Shown: positions 51,538-62,900 of the stretch, piece by piece
How the letters are laid out: each line of letters starts with the position of its first letter
Numbering within the stretch: position 1 is the stretch's first letter
Origin: Myotis daubentonii
Taxonomy: Eukaryota > Chordata > Mammalia > Chiroptera > Vespertilionidae
DNA: 64,000 nt
NCBI RefSeq assembly: GCF_963259705.1
Contig: NC_081842.1
Location: 61,268,787-61,332,786, forward strand
Reading direction: 5' to 3'
Notes under the pieces: model-generated
Database searches by the model: none
What the model saw: the letters and a program-made list of their open reading frames with translations, nothing else
Told to the model about the DNA's origin: nothing
Translations under genes and position numbers: made by a program

Positions 51538-51821
51538 CTAGAGACCCAGTTCACGAAATTCATGCACTTGGGGGGGCAGGGGCTCAACCCCACCTGCACC
51601 CTCTTGCAGTCTAGGAGCCCTCGGGGGATGTCCAACTGATGGCTTAGGCCCGCAGTTGGCCATCCTTATCACTGCCGTGGAGGTGGGAGAGGCTCCCGCC
51701 ACAGCCACTGTGCTCACCAGCCGTGAGTCCGGCTTCTGCCCCCTGCTGGTCAGTGTGCGTCATAGCGGCCGGTTGTTCCACTCTTCAGTCGATTTGCATA
51801 TTAGCCTTTTATTATACAGTA
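51538..51821 (-). mobile_element. Helibat Helitron, antisense (first of a tandem trio)
   Basis: CTAGAGACCCAGTTCACG start, CTTTTATTATACAG end; the next unit starts directly after. CTCF-like CCAGCAGGGGGCAG on the minus strand at 51749-51736. Confidence 0.9.
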
Positions 51822-52503
51822 CTAGAGGCCCGGTGCACAAAAATTTGTGCACTCGGGGGGGAGGGGAGGAGTCCCTCAGCCCGGCCTGTGCCCTCTCACA
51901 GTCTGGGACCCCTCGGGAGATAACGACCTGCTGGCTTAGGCCTGCTCCCGGGTGGCAGAGGGCAGGCCCAATCCCTAGGTGCAGCCCCTGGTCGGGCTCA
52001 GAGCAGGGCCGATTGGGGAGTTGGGGCGCCGCACCCTGTCATGCACAGAGCAGGGCAGATTGGGAGGTTGCGATGCCACCCTCAGTCACGCTCAGGGTAG
52101 GGCCGATCAGGGGGTTGGGGTGCCGCCACTCTCACACTCAGGGCAGGGCCGATGGGGAGGTTATGGCTCTACCCCGTCACACACAGAGCAGGGCCCGTGG
52201 TGTGGGGGGGTTGGGGCGCCTCACCCTGTCACACACAGAGCTGCAGGGCGATCAGGGGGTTGGGGACCTCCCCTCTATCAGGCACAGAGCAGGGCCGATC
52301 AGGGGGTTGAGGCGCCTTCCCCTGTCAGGAACAGAGCAGGGCCGATAGGGAGGTTGTGGCCCCGCCCCCTGTCACACACAGAGCCGCAGGGCGATCAGGG
52401 GGTTTGGGCGCTGCCCCCTGTCACGCTGATCCCGGTGCCGGGAGGCCTCGCGGCTCCGCTGATCCCAGTGCTGGGAGGCATATTACCCTTTTACTATATA
52501 GGA
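51822..52503 (-). mobile_element. Helibat Helitron with 47-bp tandem repeats (second of trio)
   Basis: CTAGAGGCCCGGTGCAC start, palindrome near 51835-51852, end CCTTTTACTATATAGGA. The middle is a minisatellite. Confidence 0.9.
52003..52430. repeat. Minisatellite, about 47 bp x 9, in Helitron
   Basis: Units begin GCAGGGCCGAT or close variants and end with CACACACAGA-like strings; lengths vary from 45 to 52 bp. Explains the repetitive 175- and 230-codon open frames here. Confidence 0.88.
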
Positions 52504-53218
52504 TAGAGGCCTGGTGCATGGGTGGGAGCTGGCTGGTTTGCCCTGAAGGGTGTCCTGGATCAGGGTGGGGGTCCCCACTGGGGTGCCTGGCCAGCCTGGA
52601 TGAGGGGATGATGGCTGTTTGCAGCTGGTCACACCCTTCAGGGTGGGTGTCCCCACTGGGGTCCCTGGCCAGCCTGGATGAGGGGATGATGGCTGTTTGC
52701 AGCTGGTCACACACCCTTCAGGGTGGGGGTCCCCACTGGGGTGCCTGGCCAGTCTGGGTGAGGGGCTGTGGGTTGTTTTCAGGCTGGGACTGAAGCTCCC
52801 AACTGCTCCTTTTTTTCTTTTTTCTTTTTTATTCTGGGCCAGCTTTAGCCTGGCTCCAGCTCTGAGGCCTCAGCTGCTGAAAGCAGGTATCTGGTTTGTT
52901 TAGGTTCTATAATCGAAACTCTGTATCAACTCCAGCTCTGAGATCCCAGCTCAGCTCTCTGAAAGCTGGTTTCTGGGGTTTTGTTTAGCTTCTATATTTG
53001 TTACAATGTTTCAAACTGCAAGCTCAGAGGCCGGCAAGGCAGGCGGGGAATGTTGCAGTCCTCCGTCACTGAAGCAAGCAAGCCTCATGTTAGTTTCAAG
53101 CTGCCTGGCTGCGGTCCGCCATCTTGGCTGGCAGTTAATTTGCATATCTCCCTGATTAGCCAATGGGAAGGGCATCGGTCGTACGCCAATTACCATGTTT
53201 CTCTTTTATTAGATAGGA
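52504..53218 (-). mobile_element. Helibat Helitron with 78-bp repeats (third of trio)
   Basis: TAGAGGCCTGGTGCATGGG start, end CTCTTTTATTAGATAGGA. Three copies of a 78-bp unit (GGCCAGCCTGGATGAGGGG) at 52577-52790 are the reverse of the unit at 27796-28175. Confidence 0.9.
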
Positions 53219-53630
53219 TAGGATTATTGACTATATTCCCTGTGCTGTCCTTTCCATCTCCATGACTATTTTGTAACTACCAATTTGTACTTCTCAATCC
53301 CTTCTCCTTTTTCATCCAGCTCCCCATCCCCTTTCCCTCTGGCAACCATCAGTCTGTTCTCTGTGTCAATGAATCTGTTTCTATTTTGTTTGTTTAGATT
53401 GTTCTTAGATTCCACATATAAGTGAAATCATATGGTATTTGTTTTTCCCTATCTGCCTTATTTAACTTAGCATAATACTCTCTAGGTCCACCCATGCTGT
53501 CGCAAATGGTTAAGATTTCGTTCTTTTTTATGGCCAAGAAACATTCCATTATATATATGTACCATAGTTTTTTTATTCACTTGTCTATTGATGAATCACC
53601 CTTGCTTTTGAGGTATCGTTCCCTTGATAG
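53219..53630 (-). mobile_element. L1 3' end fragment, antisense
   Basis: attgactatattccctgtgc, ctctggcaaccatcagtctg and cataatactctctaggtcca are reversed L1 3' sequence. The same L1 probably starts before 51538 (gagttattataata), so the Helitron trio lies inside it. Confidence 0.75.
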
Positions 53631-54099
53631 AGTGACAGCTCTTGAGAATCTTTAATGCTCTAAGTGCTTGGCTCATAGTAAGTACTCATGTTGAGTTGAA
53701 AACCTCTACTCCTCAGCATATTTGCCAATTTCTAATTCCTCACTAATTATGGCTAGGTTATTAGTATAATAAAAATCCATGTGGATTGAGCACTTGAATA
53801 GTTCTGGAAGATACTGGGTCCTCTGGTCCCCAGCCCATACCTCAGGGGCAATAGGATTAATGGAGTAAAGGTTAACCAGAAGCAAGGGGGGGGGGGGGGA
53901 TCAAGGAGTCATTTGGAAGCCAGAGGGATATTTCTTGGTATAATGTTTAAATACTCCAGATTTATTTCTTGCGGACTCAAAGTAGACCCCAGGTTCATCC
54001 AGAAGTTCCTTGGGCATTATCAGACTTCTTGGAGTGAGTGTGGGGTTGGGAGTCATGGATCTAATCCTGCATTTTCACTTATTGTGCAAACTATGTGAG

Positions 54100-54300
54100 A
54101 CACAGCAGTGTGATAGACTTGGGTTCAAATCCTGATTCTGCCACTTACATGCTACTTGTGGGAACTTGTTACCTCTCTGAGCCTCAGTTTCTCTCAGAGC
54201 TAGGAGGAGGATAATATTTTTGGGGTTGTTGTAATGACGAAATAACATTTGTGTAAAGTACATAATCTAGGTCTGGCACGCCGCAGGTATTTAACAGGTG
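54100..54300 (+). repeat. MIR SINE, old
   Basis: gggttcaaatcctgattctg, tgagcctcagtttctctc and ctggcacgccgcaggtattt match the MIR core and end. Confidence 0.75.
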
Positions 54301-55281
54301 ATAGTTATTTATCTTTGCAAATGCCGGGGTGGGTAGGGTGAGGGTGTGAACAGGGTACTACCATTGCATTACCTATAACTGATTCAGATGTACACAGGGG
54401 AAAGTCAGCGTAGAACTCAACCTGTCAAATAAATGCCTAGTGATATTTACAATGTGACTTAATAAAGGCCTTCAAGGGGTTTTCCAGTTCTCACGGTTAG
54501 GATATTTTTTCTGGTAATAGTCCCACACTTTCCTACTTTGATGTGTCCTCCTACCTCAGGAGAGCCCCTGGCCCTCAGCACAGGGAGCCCTGGACAGTGT
54601 CCTGCCTGAGTTGTTGTGGTGAATTCTGTGCTCACTTTTCCTGTGTTCCCCTGCCTGCCTCTTGCCCTGAGATCTTATCTTGTCCTCTGGGGAGTTATGT
54701 TAAGTGCTCTGCCAGCCTGCCTGTGTGCCTGGCCTGTCTTTTCTCACTGGCAGTACCTCTTGTATTCCAATTCCAAACATGGTATCCATCTGGGGTCACC
54801 CTTTCTTCCGGTGCCAAGAGAGACACATTCCAAATGGAACACAAGTGCGCCTCCTGTGCTGGCCGCTCCTCACTCTGTTTGGGGAAAACAGAGCAGGCTG
54901 TGGCCCCTTTATCGTCGCTCACTGCGGAAGTGTTCAGGCCAACAGTCCTGTCCTTTGCTCAGGACAGTTTAGGTTTTCTGCTCAGAGCCAAATGTGAAGA
55001 CCGGCCTAAGGAATCTGGAGCCAAGGAAGCTGGCCAGAGCTCTGCCCGAGGGCCAGCGCCTGGCTGAGGGAGAGGATAAAGAGGTTCAAACTTCTCCATA
55101 AAGTGTGCTATGTCCTGTCAGTCATTCCCAAAGCTACCAGAAGCTTTGCTCCTGGGACAAGTGGAGTTGGTGGTGAGAAGCCAGAGGTGAGAAGACACGT
55201 AGGAGGGCAGACTACTCCATTTTCAGAATTTCCTATGTGGAAGAATCCTAGAGCCCGACACGACTTTGAGACGCCCCGAAG
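54301..55281 (+). promoter_or_regulatory. Upstream region and 5' UTR of POPDC2
   Basis: Contains the likely promoter. A CATTCCA (M-CAT/TEAD-like) motif lies at about 54823. No TATA box is clear and the transcription start cannot be set. A 174-codon open frame at 54543-55067 resembles no protein I know and is most likely chance. Confidence 0.4.
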
Positions 55282-55772
55282 ATGAGCACCAACAGCAGCA
55301 CGCTGGGCCAGCGTCTCTGGCAGGGGCCGGTGTGCGCTGGCTGGAAACAGGATATGGAAGGGGCCCTCTACCACCTGGCTAACTGCGTCTTGCTCCTGGG
55401 CTTCATGGGGGGCAGTGGGGTATACGGATGCTTCTATCTCTTTGGCTTCCTGGGCACCGGCTACGTGTGCTCGGTGCTGTGGGGCTGGTTCAATGCCTGC
55501 GGCCTGGACATTGTCATCTGGAACTTCCTGCTGGCGGTGGCCTGCCTGCTCCAGCTGGCACACCTGGTCTACCGCCTGCGCAAGGACACCCTCCCCGAGG
55601 AGTTCGAGCTCCTCTACAAGACGCTGTGCGTGCCCCTGCAGGTGCCCATGCAGGCATACAAGGAGATCGTTCGCTGCTGCGAGGAGCAGGTCTTGACTCT
55701 GGCCACTGAGCAGACGTACGCTGTGGAGGGCGAGACGCCCATCAACCGCCTGTCCCTGCTGCTCTCTGGCCG
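55282..55772 (+). CDS. POPDC2: POPDC2 coding exon 1
   Basis: 163 codons plus two bases, covering the extracellular N-terminus, three membrane segments and the first part of the Popeye domain (to NRLSLLLSG). GC-rich coding sequence in an otherwise AT-rich area. No TATA box or transcription start could be fixed upstream. Confidence 0.97.
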
Positions 55773-58700
55773 GTAAGCTACCCTGTCGCTGCCCACGCTT
55801 CTTGTTTCCCAGTAAATCTTTTTCCACTTCGTGTCCCCTCCCATTAAGGGAAGGATGTGACACATCAAACAAACCAAAATAGATTTTTCTAAGCATGGGT
55901 TTGCTTCCTCTTTCTTAACATTTTCCCAGAGAAAACTAGATCATGAGGTATCTTCTTGGCTGGCAGGAAAGATTGTGTGCGCACTTGCTGCTGGGAGGTG
56001 TCTAATGCTTATCCCTAAGCTGCAGCAATATCTCTGTAAGTTTTGGAAAACTGAATATTTCAATAAGATTAATTTGTTCTTCCCATGTCCATTCAATATT
56101 TGCCAAGTGCCAACTATGTGCAGGGACCAGTGCCCAAACAGAGGGTTTTCCTATAGCCCCTGTTCCCTGCCAGGGCATCAAGGATATTGGGGATACCCTG
56201 AACAGACTCTGGAAAAGCCAGTCCATACACACCCAAGTATGGAGAGAGGGTACTCCTTGCCCACTTATCCATTCCCAGTAGTTCTAGTGAGTTTCTTACA
56301 GGCCAGGAATCTGACTTGTAAATCTGAAGACCAGACAGTGAGGAGAGAGTCAGATGCCCACCCAGGTTTCATTGAGGTTTTGGTGCAGACACGTGGCTGA
56401 CTCCATTTAAGAAGGCTGACAATCAGACATGAGCAGAAATGGTTCTAGTTAGGGTCAGTGTATGCCCATTCAGCTGCATGGAGTGCTGGCCATTGGCCGG
56501 TGGCTTCTGAACAAATACACGGGGGTCTGTGCTGCACTTTTGATAGGCAACTGTGGAGTCTTTGAAATATTGCCTTCGTGGGACTTGATGTGGAGCTGAG
56601 CAGCAAACCTGGTGCTCTGGGGCTGGCTCTGTGGAATGCCACTAAAGTATTTCAAAAGGCTTTGTCTTCAATTTCCTCCCTAGCTTCCTTGAGACCAAGA
56701 GAATGTGGTAGGAAAATAAGATAATAACCAGAAGGCTCTATCCCAAGGGAAGAGGGGGAATGAAACCAGATAAGACTGCCAATCACACAGTGGAAACATA
56801 GAGTTTGATGATAATGGTACTACAACTACTAGTAACAATAATATCTGTTAATGTTTAGAATTGGAAGTGATATATATAAGTGTGTTTGGACTCAGAGGTC
56901 CTGGGTTGAAAGAGCTCTGTGGGGAGAAATTTTATGAGTGAACTAAAGTATAAACAAAGGCAATTATTTCTAAACAAATACATGCTTAACTACGAATACA
57001 TTACAACTGTTGCCAAAATGTTTGCCACCTACAGTTCCATGCTTAAAATAAGGACAGTTTTTTAGGAAATGTGCTCATTCATGAGGTCCATGTTTTTTGC
57101 CTGCTCCTCGTGGCTCCTCTCGGTTCAGAGGAGGGAGTTGAGATTGGGGGAGAAATGCCTGCTCCCCATGTATGGTGCTCACTTTTAGAAACATATGATT
57201 GTTGTATGGTTCAAGGATCTTTACTATGATGGATGGACCATGAACTTGTATAAGACCACTTCCCTGTAAAGGGGTGGTAAGGGCTTGCTCCCTCAGCATG
57301 GCTTTTCCTAGTTTACTTAGCATCAAAAACCCAAGTCAGAAATGAGAACATTTTGATTTTTATTTCTTGCTTTTCAAAGTTTGGAGTTAGAGTTTTGCAT
57401 TGTTATCTTTCCATGTCACCCCATCTCAGTTTCGCTAAGTTGGAGCTGGGGGAGGAGGCTTCTAGTCTATGAGCAGGCTCAGGTTTTCAGAGAAAATCCC
57501 ACACCTTTTTCTGGTCATGGTGTGGCACCAACACCTCCAAGCAGCAGGCTGAAACTCATCTGGAAACCATTACTGAAACCTCAGACATCCTTTTTGTTTT
57601 ATTTTAATAAAGGCAAGGAGTTCCTTTCAAGACTCAGCAAGTGAATTCCTCAAAGTGCATTACCCTGTAGAGCTGTGGGAGTCTCTCTCATTTAGTATTC
57701 AAAGCACAAGTCCCAACATACACAGCCTTCTGAGCAGGCAACTAACTGTCTAAGCCAGTGGTCGGCAAACTGCGGCTTGCGAGCCACATGTGGCTCTTTG
57801 GCCCCTTGAGTGTGGCTCTTCCACAAAATACCACGTGCGGGCGCCCATGTACAGTGCGATTGAAACTTCGTGGCTCGTGCGCAGAAGTCGGTATTTTGTG
57901 GAAGAGCCACACTCAAGGGGCCAAAGAGCCGCATGTGGCTCGCGAGCCGCAGTTTGCCAACCACTGGTCTGAGCTATTCACATAGGAGGACATTACCTGT
58001 TTGTCCAGGAGATCAAATGATAGAGGATACAGTAGCCCATGCCGGCTTTGCTCAGTGGTTAGAGTGTCCATGGACTGGAGGGTCACAGGTTTGATTCCAG
58101 TCAAGGGCACATACTTCAGTTGCAGGCTCCATCCCTGGCCTCAATAGGGTCACTGTAAAAGGCAACCAATCAATGTGTCTCTCTCACATAGATGTTTCTC
58201 TCTGTGTGTCTCTCACACTCCCTTCCACTCTCTCTAAAAATCAATGGGAAGTAAAAAGTATCCTTGGGTGAGGATTAACAAAATCAAAAAGGATACAGTA
58301 TACCAATTTCAATGGCTTCAGGGAGTCACGCAGATTCATGAGATGTTGCTCACAGTCTAAAGTGGTGCTCCCTGGTGGCTTGCATGTGTGGCGAGGCTCC
58401 TTGCTTCAGGAGACGGTGGAAGGATCTGATGTAGGCTTCAAGAGCCTCGTTCTCTCCTGTTGTCTTTCTTCCTTTATTTGAGAAGCTTTTCCTTGAGATT
58501 TTGGTCCCCTTTTATGGTGACACAAGTGAGTTCATTTGTTCCATCATTCCTTCTTCCCTCCCTCTATTCCAGTGGTTCTCAACCTTCCTAATGCAGTTCC
58601 TCATGTTGTGGTGACCCCCAATTTCATTGTTACAAATTGAACATAATTAAAACATAGTGATTAATCACAAACACAATATGTAATTATATATGTGTTTTCC

Positions 58701-59870
58701 GATGGTCTTAGGCGACCCCGGTGAAAGGGTTGTTCGACCCCCAAAGGGGTCGAGACCCACAGGTTGAGATCCACTGCTCTATTCCATCCTTCCAAAATCC
58801 TCCCCCCCCCCCCAAAAAAAAGATTGAAGAGTGCTAGGACCTAGGGATCCAGTGATAAAATATGAAAAATGTTGTCCTTGTGCTCATGGAGCTTACAGTC
58901 TATCAAGAAAGTCAATAATTAATATTCAGCATAATGGTGAATTGTATACATAAAATGTCCAAGGAGAAATGCAAAATGCAATCAGAGCGTGTAACTGGCA
59001 GATCTAACTTTTCTGGGGAAGTCCAGCAAGACTTCCTGGGAGAAGGTGTGTTTAAGCTGAGACCTGAGAAGGTGGGGATTAGGAAGAAGTCCATCTCTAG
59101 AGGGAACCGAATACGTGAAGACATATTCTATTCCAATAGTACAACACTGACCTGCAGCCAGTTATTTATATGCCTGTGATTTCCACTAAATCGTGAAATC
59201 CTTAGAGGCAAGGAGCAGGTCGTACCCACCTCTCATTTCCAGAAGTGTGTTTCATCACTAAAGCTCCAGAAATGATGGAACAGTAGCTTCTTCCAAATTG
59301 ACAGGGTGTACCTTAGAGATCTTTTTTGTTTGTTTGTTTTGTTTTGTTCTTTTGGTAAGGGTTTTTGTTTTGTTTAACACATCTGAAAAGAATGCATATA
59401 CAAAGAACTAAGATATGAGAAGCATTGGTTCGACACTAACGAATCTACAAGAATGAGGACTCGGGGACGGTGGAGAAGATTACCTAAACATTTTTAAATA
59501 TTGAAAACTGAAACCAAAAGAAATTGATAAAATCCCTATTAACACTTAGTGGTTTTTATTAGAGAGCTTTGATTGGCTGCTCTTGTGTTCCTCATGCAAA
59601 ACAGAAATAAGGGATTCCCCTAGTTGGTCCCCATGTTCTTAAATATTCTCTCCTAACCCACTCCACCCTAGCTTCTTAACAAAGCAGGTCTCCGTCCTCA
59701 TAACTTGAAAGAGGATGTGAATTACCCTGGCCAGGTGACTCAATTAGTTGAAGCATCGTCCCATACACCAAAAGGTTGTGGGTACAATCCTTGGTTGGGG
59801 CGAGTACTAGAGGCAACTGATTAATGTTTCTCTTTCACATCGATCTTTCTCTTTCTCTCCCTCCCTTCCC

Positions 59871-59934
<64 letters not shown>

Positions 59935-62900
59935 AATACACATATCCTCAGGTAAGGATAAAACATTTTTTGAAAGAAAGAGAGAGGATGGGAATCATTC
60001 CACAGACATCTCTCTCCTAGCACCACCCCTCATACATACCAGGTCTTCAGCTGTGTTTAGGATCATTATATCATACACTATTAAGCTGCACGTCTATGCT
60101 AGGCAACCTAATAAGACAATGACTGATGGGGGGAAATGTTTTTTATGTACTAAGTCAATTTTGGTATATTTGAAAAGGTGAAATACTTTTCATTTATCAG
60201 CAAAAGAAGTTAGAAATTAACTTTCAAAAATCATCAAATAGCTAACAAATTTCCTTGAAAGTCACAGTTACATATATAGTGCATTCTGGGAAAGAGAAGG
60301 GGCAAGACAGGCTCCACCCACTCCTGAGTTTCCTCAAATACTGGACCTACTCGAGGGTGGAGAGAAGAGGTGATTTTCAAGGAGCGTGTTATTCAGTGAG
60401 GCATTTACTATACTCCTTCCTCAGAGCACCAGGTGGGGAACATGTTTTCTAAACTAGATGTAAGAAGTGGAATATGGAATCACTCCATGCTCCCCCTGCT
60501 TAAGGACTGTCCAAAGGATAATGAAGTTTTAAAAATGACTAAATAAAACAACCCCGCCCCCCAAAAAGAAAAACAAAACAAAACTCCCAGATTACTCTCC
60601 AGAGTGGAACCAGGGAGCAGCTTCAACAACCCAAAGTGGTCTGTTCCGCTTCGTCACAGGCATGCCTTGCTTTTAAACAACAACATTGTTTTGAAACAAA
60701 ACAAAAAGTAGCACTGACCACTTTTCTGATAATGCACAATTACTCAAAACTAACTGGTACTGAGGGTGGGGAAGGGTCCTGCCTATGGGCCTTGTCTCAT
60801 GCCAGGGCATGTGGGCGGGTGCAGGGCATTCGTCCTTATCGCAGAAATGAACTTTTCATTTGTAATTCTTGGTTTGATTTAAACATTTGCTTTTAGTATG
60901 ATGCTAACAGCAGCTGTGCAGAAAGGGTGCTGGGGAGCTATTCATAGTAGCTCACACTTCAGTTCTGGAGGCTCTAGGGCACTCATAATACTGTCACCAG
61001 CCAGCTTTTGGGCAGTCTCTGGGGTGATAGGCTTTTTTTAAAAAAAATTGTTGACAGTATTACAGATGTCTCCCATTTTCTCCCTTTTTGCCCCCCTCCA
61101 CTCAACCCTTGCCCCACCCCAGACCTTCCCATACTATTTGTTCTCTGTGTCCATGGGTTATGCATGTATGCATATATATGTTCTTCGGTTAATCTCTTCC
61201 TGTCCTCCCACCCTACTCCCACTGAGATCTGTTATTCTGTCCTGTGCACACATACCTCTGGACATATTTTGTTTGTCAGTTTATTTTGTTCATGAGATTC
61301 CACATGTAGGTGAGATCGTGTGATACTTGTCTTTCTCTAACTGGCTTATTTCACTTAGCATAATGGTCTCCAGATCCATCCATGCGGTCTCAAAGGGTAA
61401 GAGCTCCTTTTTTACAGCCTCATAGTATTCCATGGTAGAAATGTACCACAGCTTTTTTGTCCACTTGTCTACTGATGGGCACTTGGGCAGTTTCCAGATC
61501 TTAGCTATTGTAAATTGTGCTGCTATGAACATAGGGTGCATATATTCTTTCTGATTGGTGTTTCAGGATTCTTAGGATAGATTCCTGGAAGTGGAATTGC
61601 TAGGTCAAACGGCAATTCCACTTTTAATTTTTTGAGGAACCGCCATACTATTTTCTACAGTGGCTGCACCAGTCTGCATTCCCACCAGTGATGTACTGGG
61701 GTTCCCTTTTCTCCACATCCTCTCCAACATTTGTTTGTTGATTTATTGATGGCAGCCAGCCTGGCAGGTGTCTGTTTGTCCTTGGGAAATGGCAAGTTTC
61801 TCAATAGTAGAGGGATCCACGACGGGGGGAGCCGTTGGCGTGGTGGTTGGTGGTCGCCGGTGCTGGCCTGGCCTCCAGCCAGGAAGGCCAGGAGGGTTTG
61901 AGCATGAACATGGCAGAAGGGGACACCCTGATATGGGTGGATTATGAGGTTTTGGGAAAGGTGCAAGGGGTGTTTTTCCACAAGTACACTCAGGCTGAGA
62001 GTAAAAGGCTGGGATTGGTAGGCTGGGTCCAGAATACAATGCAAGGACAATTGCAAGGTCCCATCTCCAAAGTGCGTCATATGCAGGAATGGCTTGAGAC
62101 AAAAGGAAGTCCCAAATCGCACATCAACAGAGCAAACTTCAACAATGAGAAAGTCAACTTAAAGTTGGATTACTCAGATTTCCAAATTGTAAAATAATGC
62201 CCTGAATTCAAATTTTCCAAGAGAATCTCAGAGGTTTTGCTTTTCTTGTTAATAGAGATAGAATCATTCTGAGTAATATTAGAATTTGTCAGTGAGTTAT
62301 TTTAGTTTCAGACACCTGAATGTTACTGTATATAATATGTATGATGGAAGGAATGATTACAACGGTACACAATTCTCATAAAAACACATCAGAAAAAAGA
62401 AAATAGTAGAGGAGTCATTTCTGAGATCAGTTTGGCTCTCAGCAGCAAGAAAGGAGTCTTTGGACAGTGATGAGTCATCTCAGGCACCCACTGTCCTTTG
62501 CATTTTCAAATGAGGATGGAGAGACCACTGAAAAACTAATCTGTTTCTAATCTGAAACACATCTGTTAGTGGATAACTCTGTGTTTGTAATTGTTGGGGT
62601 CCAACCCCAGCAGGTCCAGGGGTTCCCAAAGGTGTGGACGGAGTTGGCGAAGACTATCCACCCTCTTCCTATGGTGGAGTCCTATCCGTCCCAAGAGTGG
62701 GGCTTACCTAGGGGAATAGGGGGCTTACCTAAGGGTCCCTGTTCAGGCGCCATCTGTTGGGGTCCATCCCCAGAAGGTCCAGGGGTTCCCAAAGGTGTGG
62801 ATGGAGTCGGCGAAGAAGGAATGACACGGAGGCAGCATTCAGTTGATCATCATAGCCAGGTTCTCTCTGTATTGTCCTATTACATCTGTATTTATACCAG

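Noticed and set aside
51656..52506. 230- and 175-codon frames with repeated Gly/Arg/Pro-rich units
   Set aside because: They read through the 47-bp minisatellite of a Helitron; repetition without stops is a by-product of the repeat.
54543..55067. 174-codon plus-strand open frame upstream of POPDC2
   Set aside because: No family resemblance, overlaps other frames of similar length, and lies in the probable promoter/5' UTR.
57075..57326. 83-codon minus-strand frame that looked protein-like ([14 protein letters not shown])
   Set aside because: No family I can name, no splice or promoter support, and no neighbouring matching segments.
61655..62122. 155-codon minus-strand frame
   Set aside because: Runs antisense across the ACYP1 retrocopy into L1; a composite chance frame.
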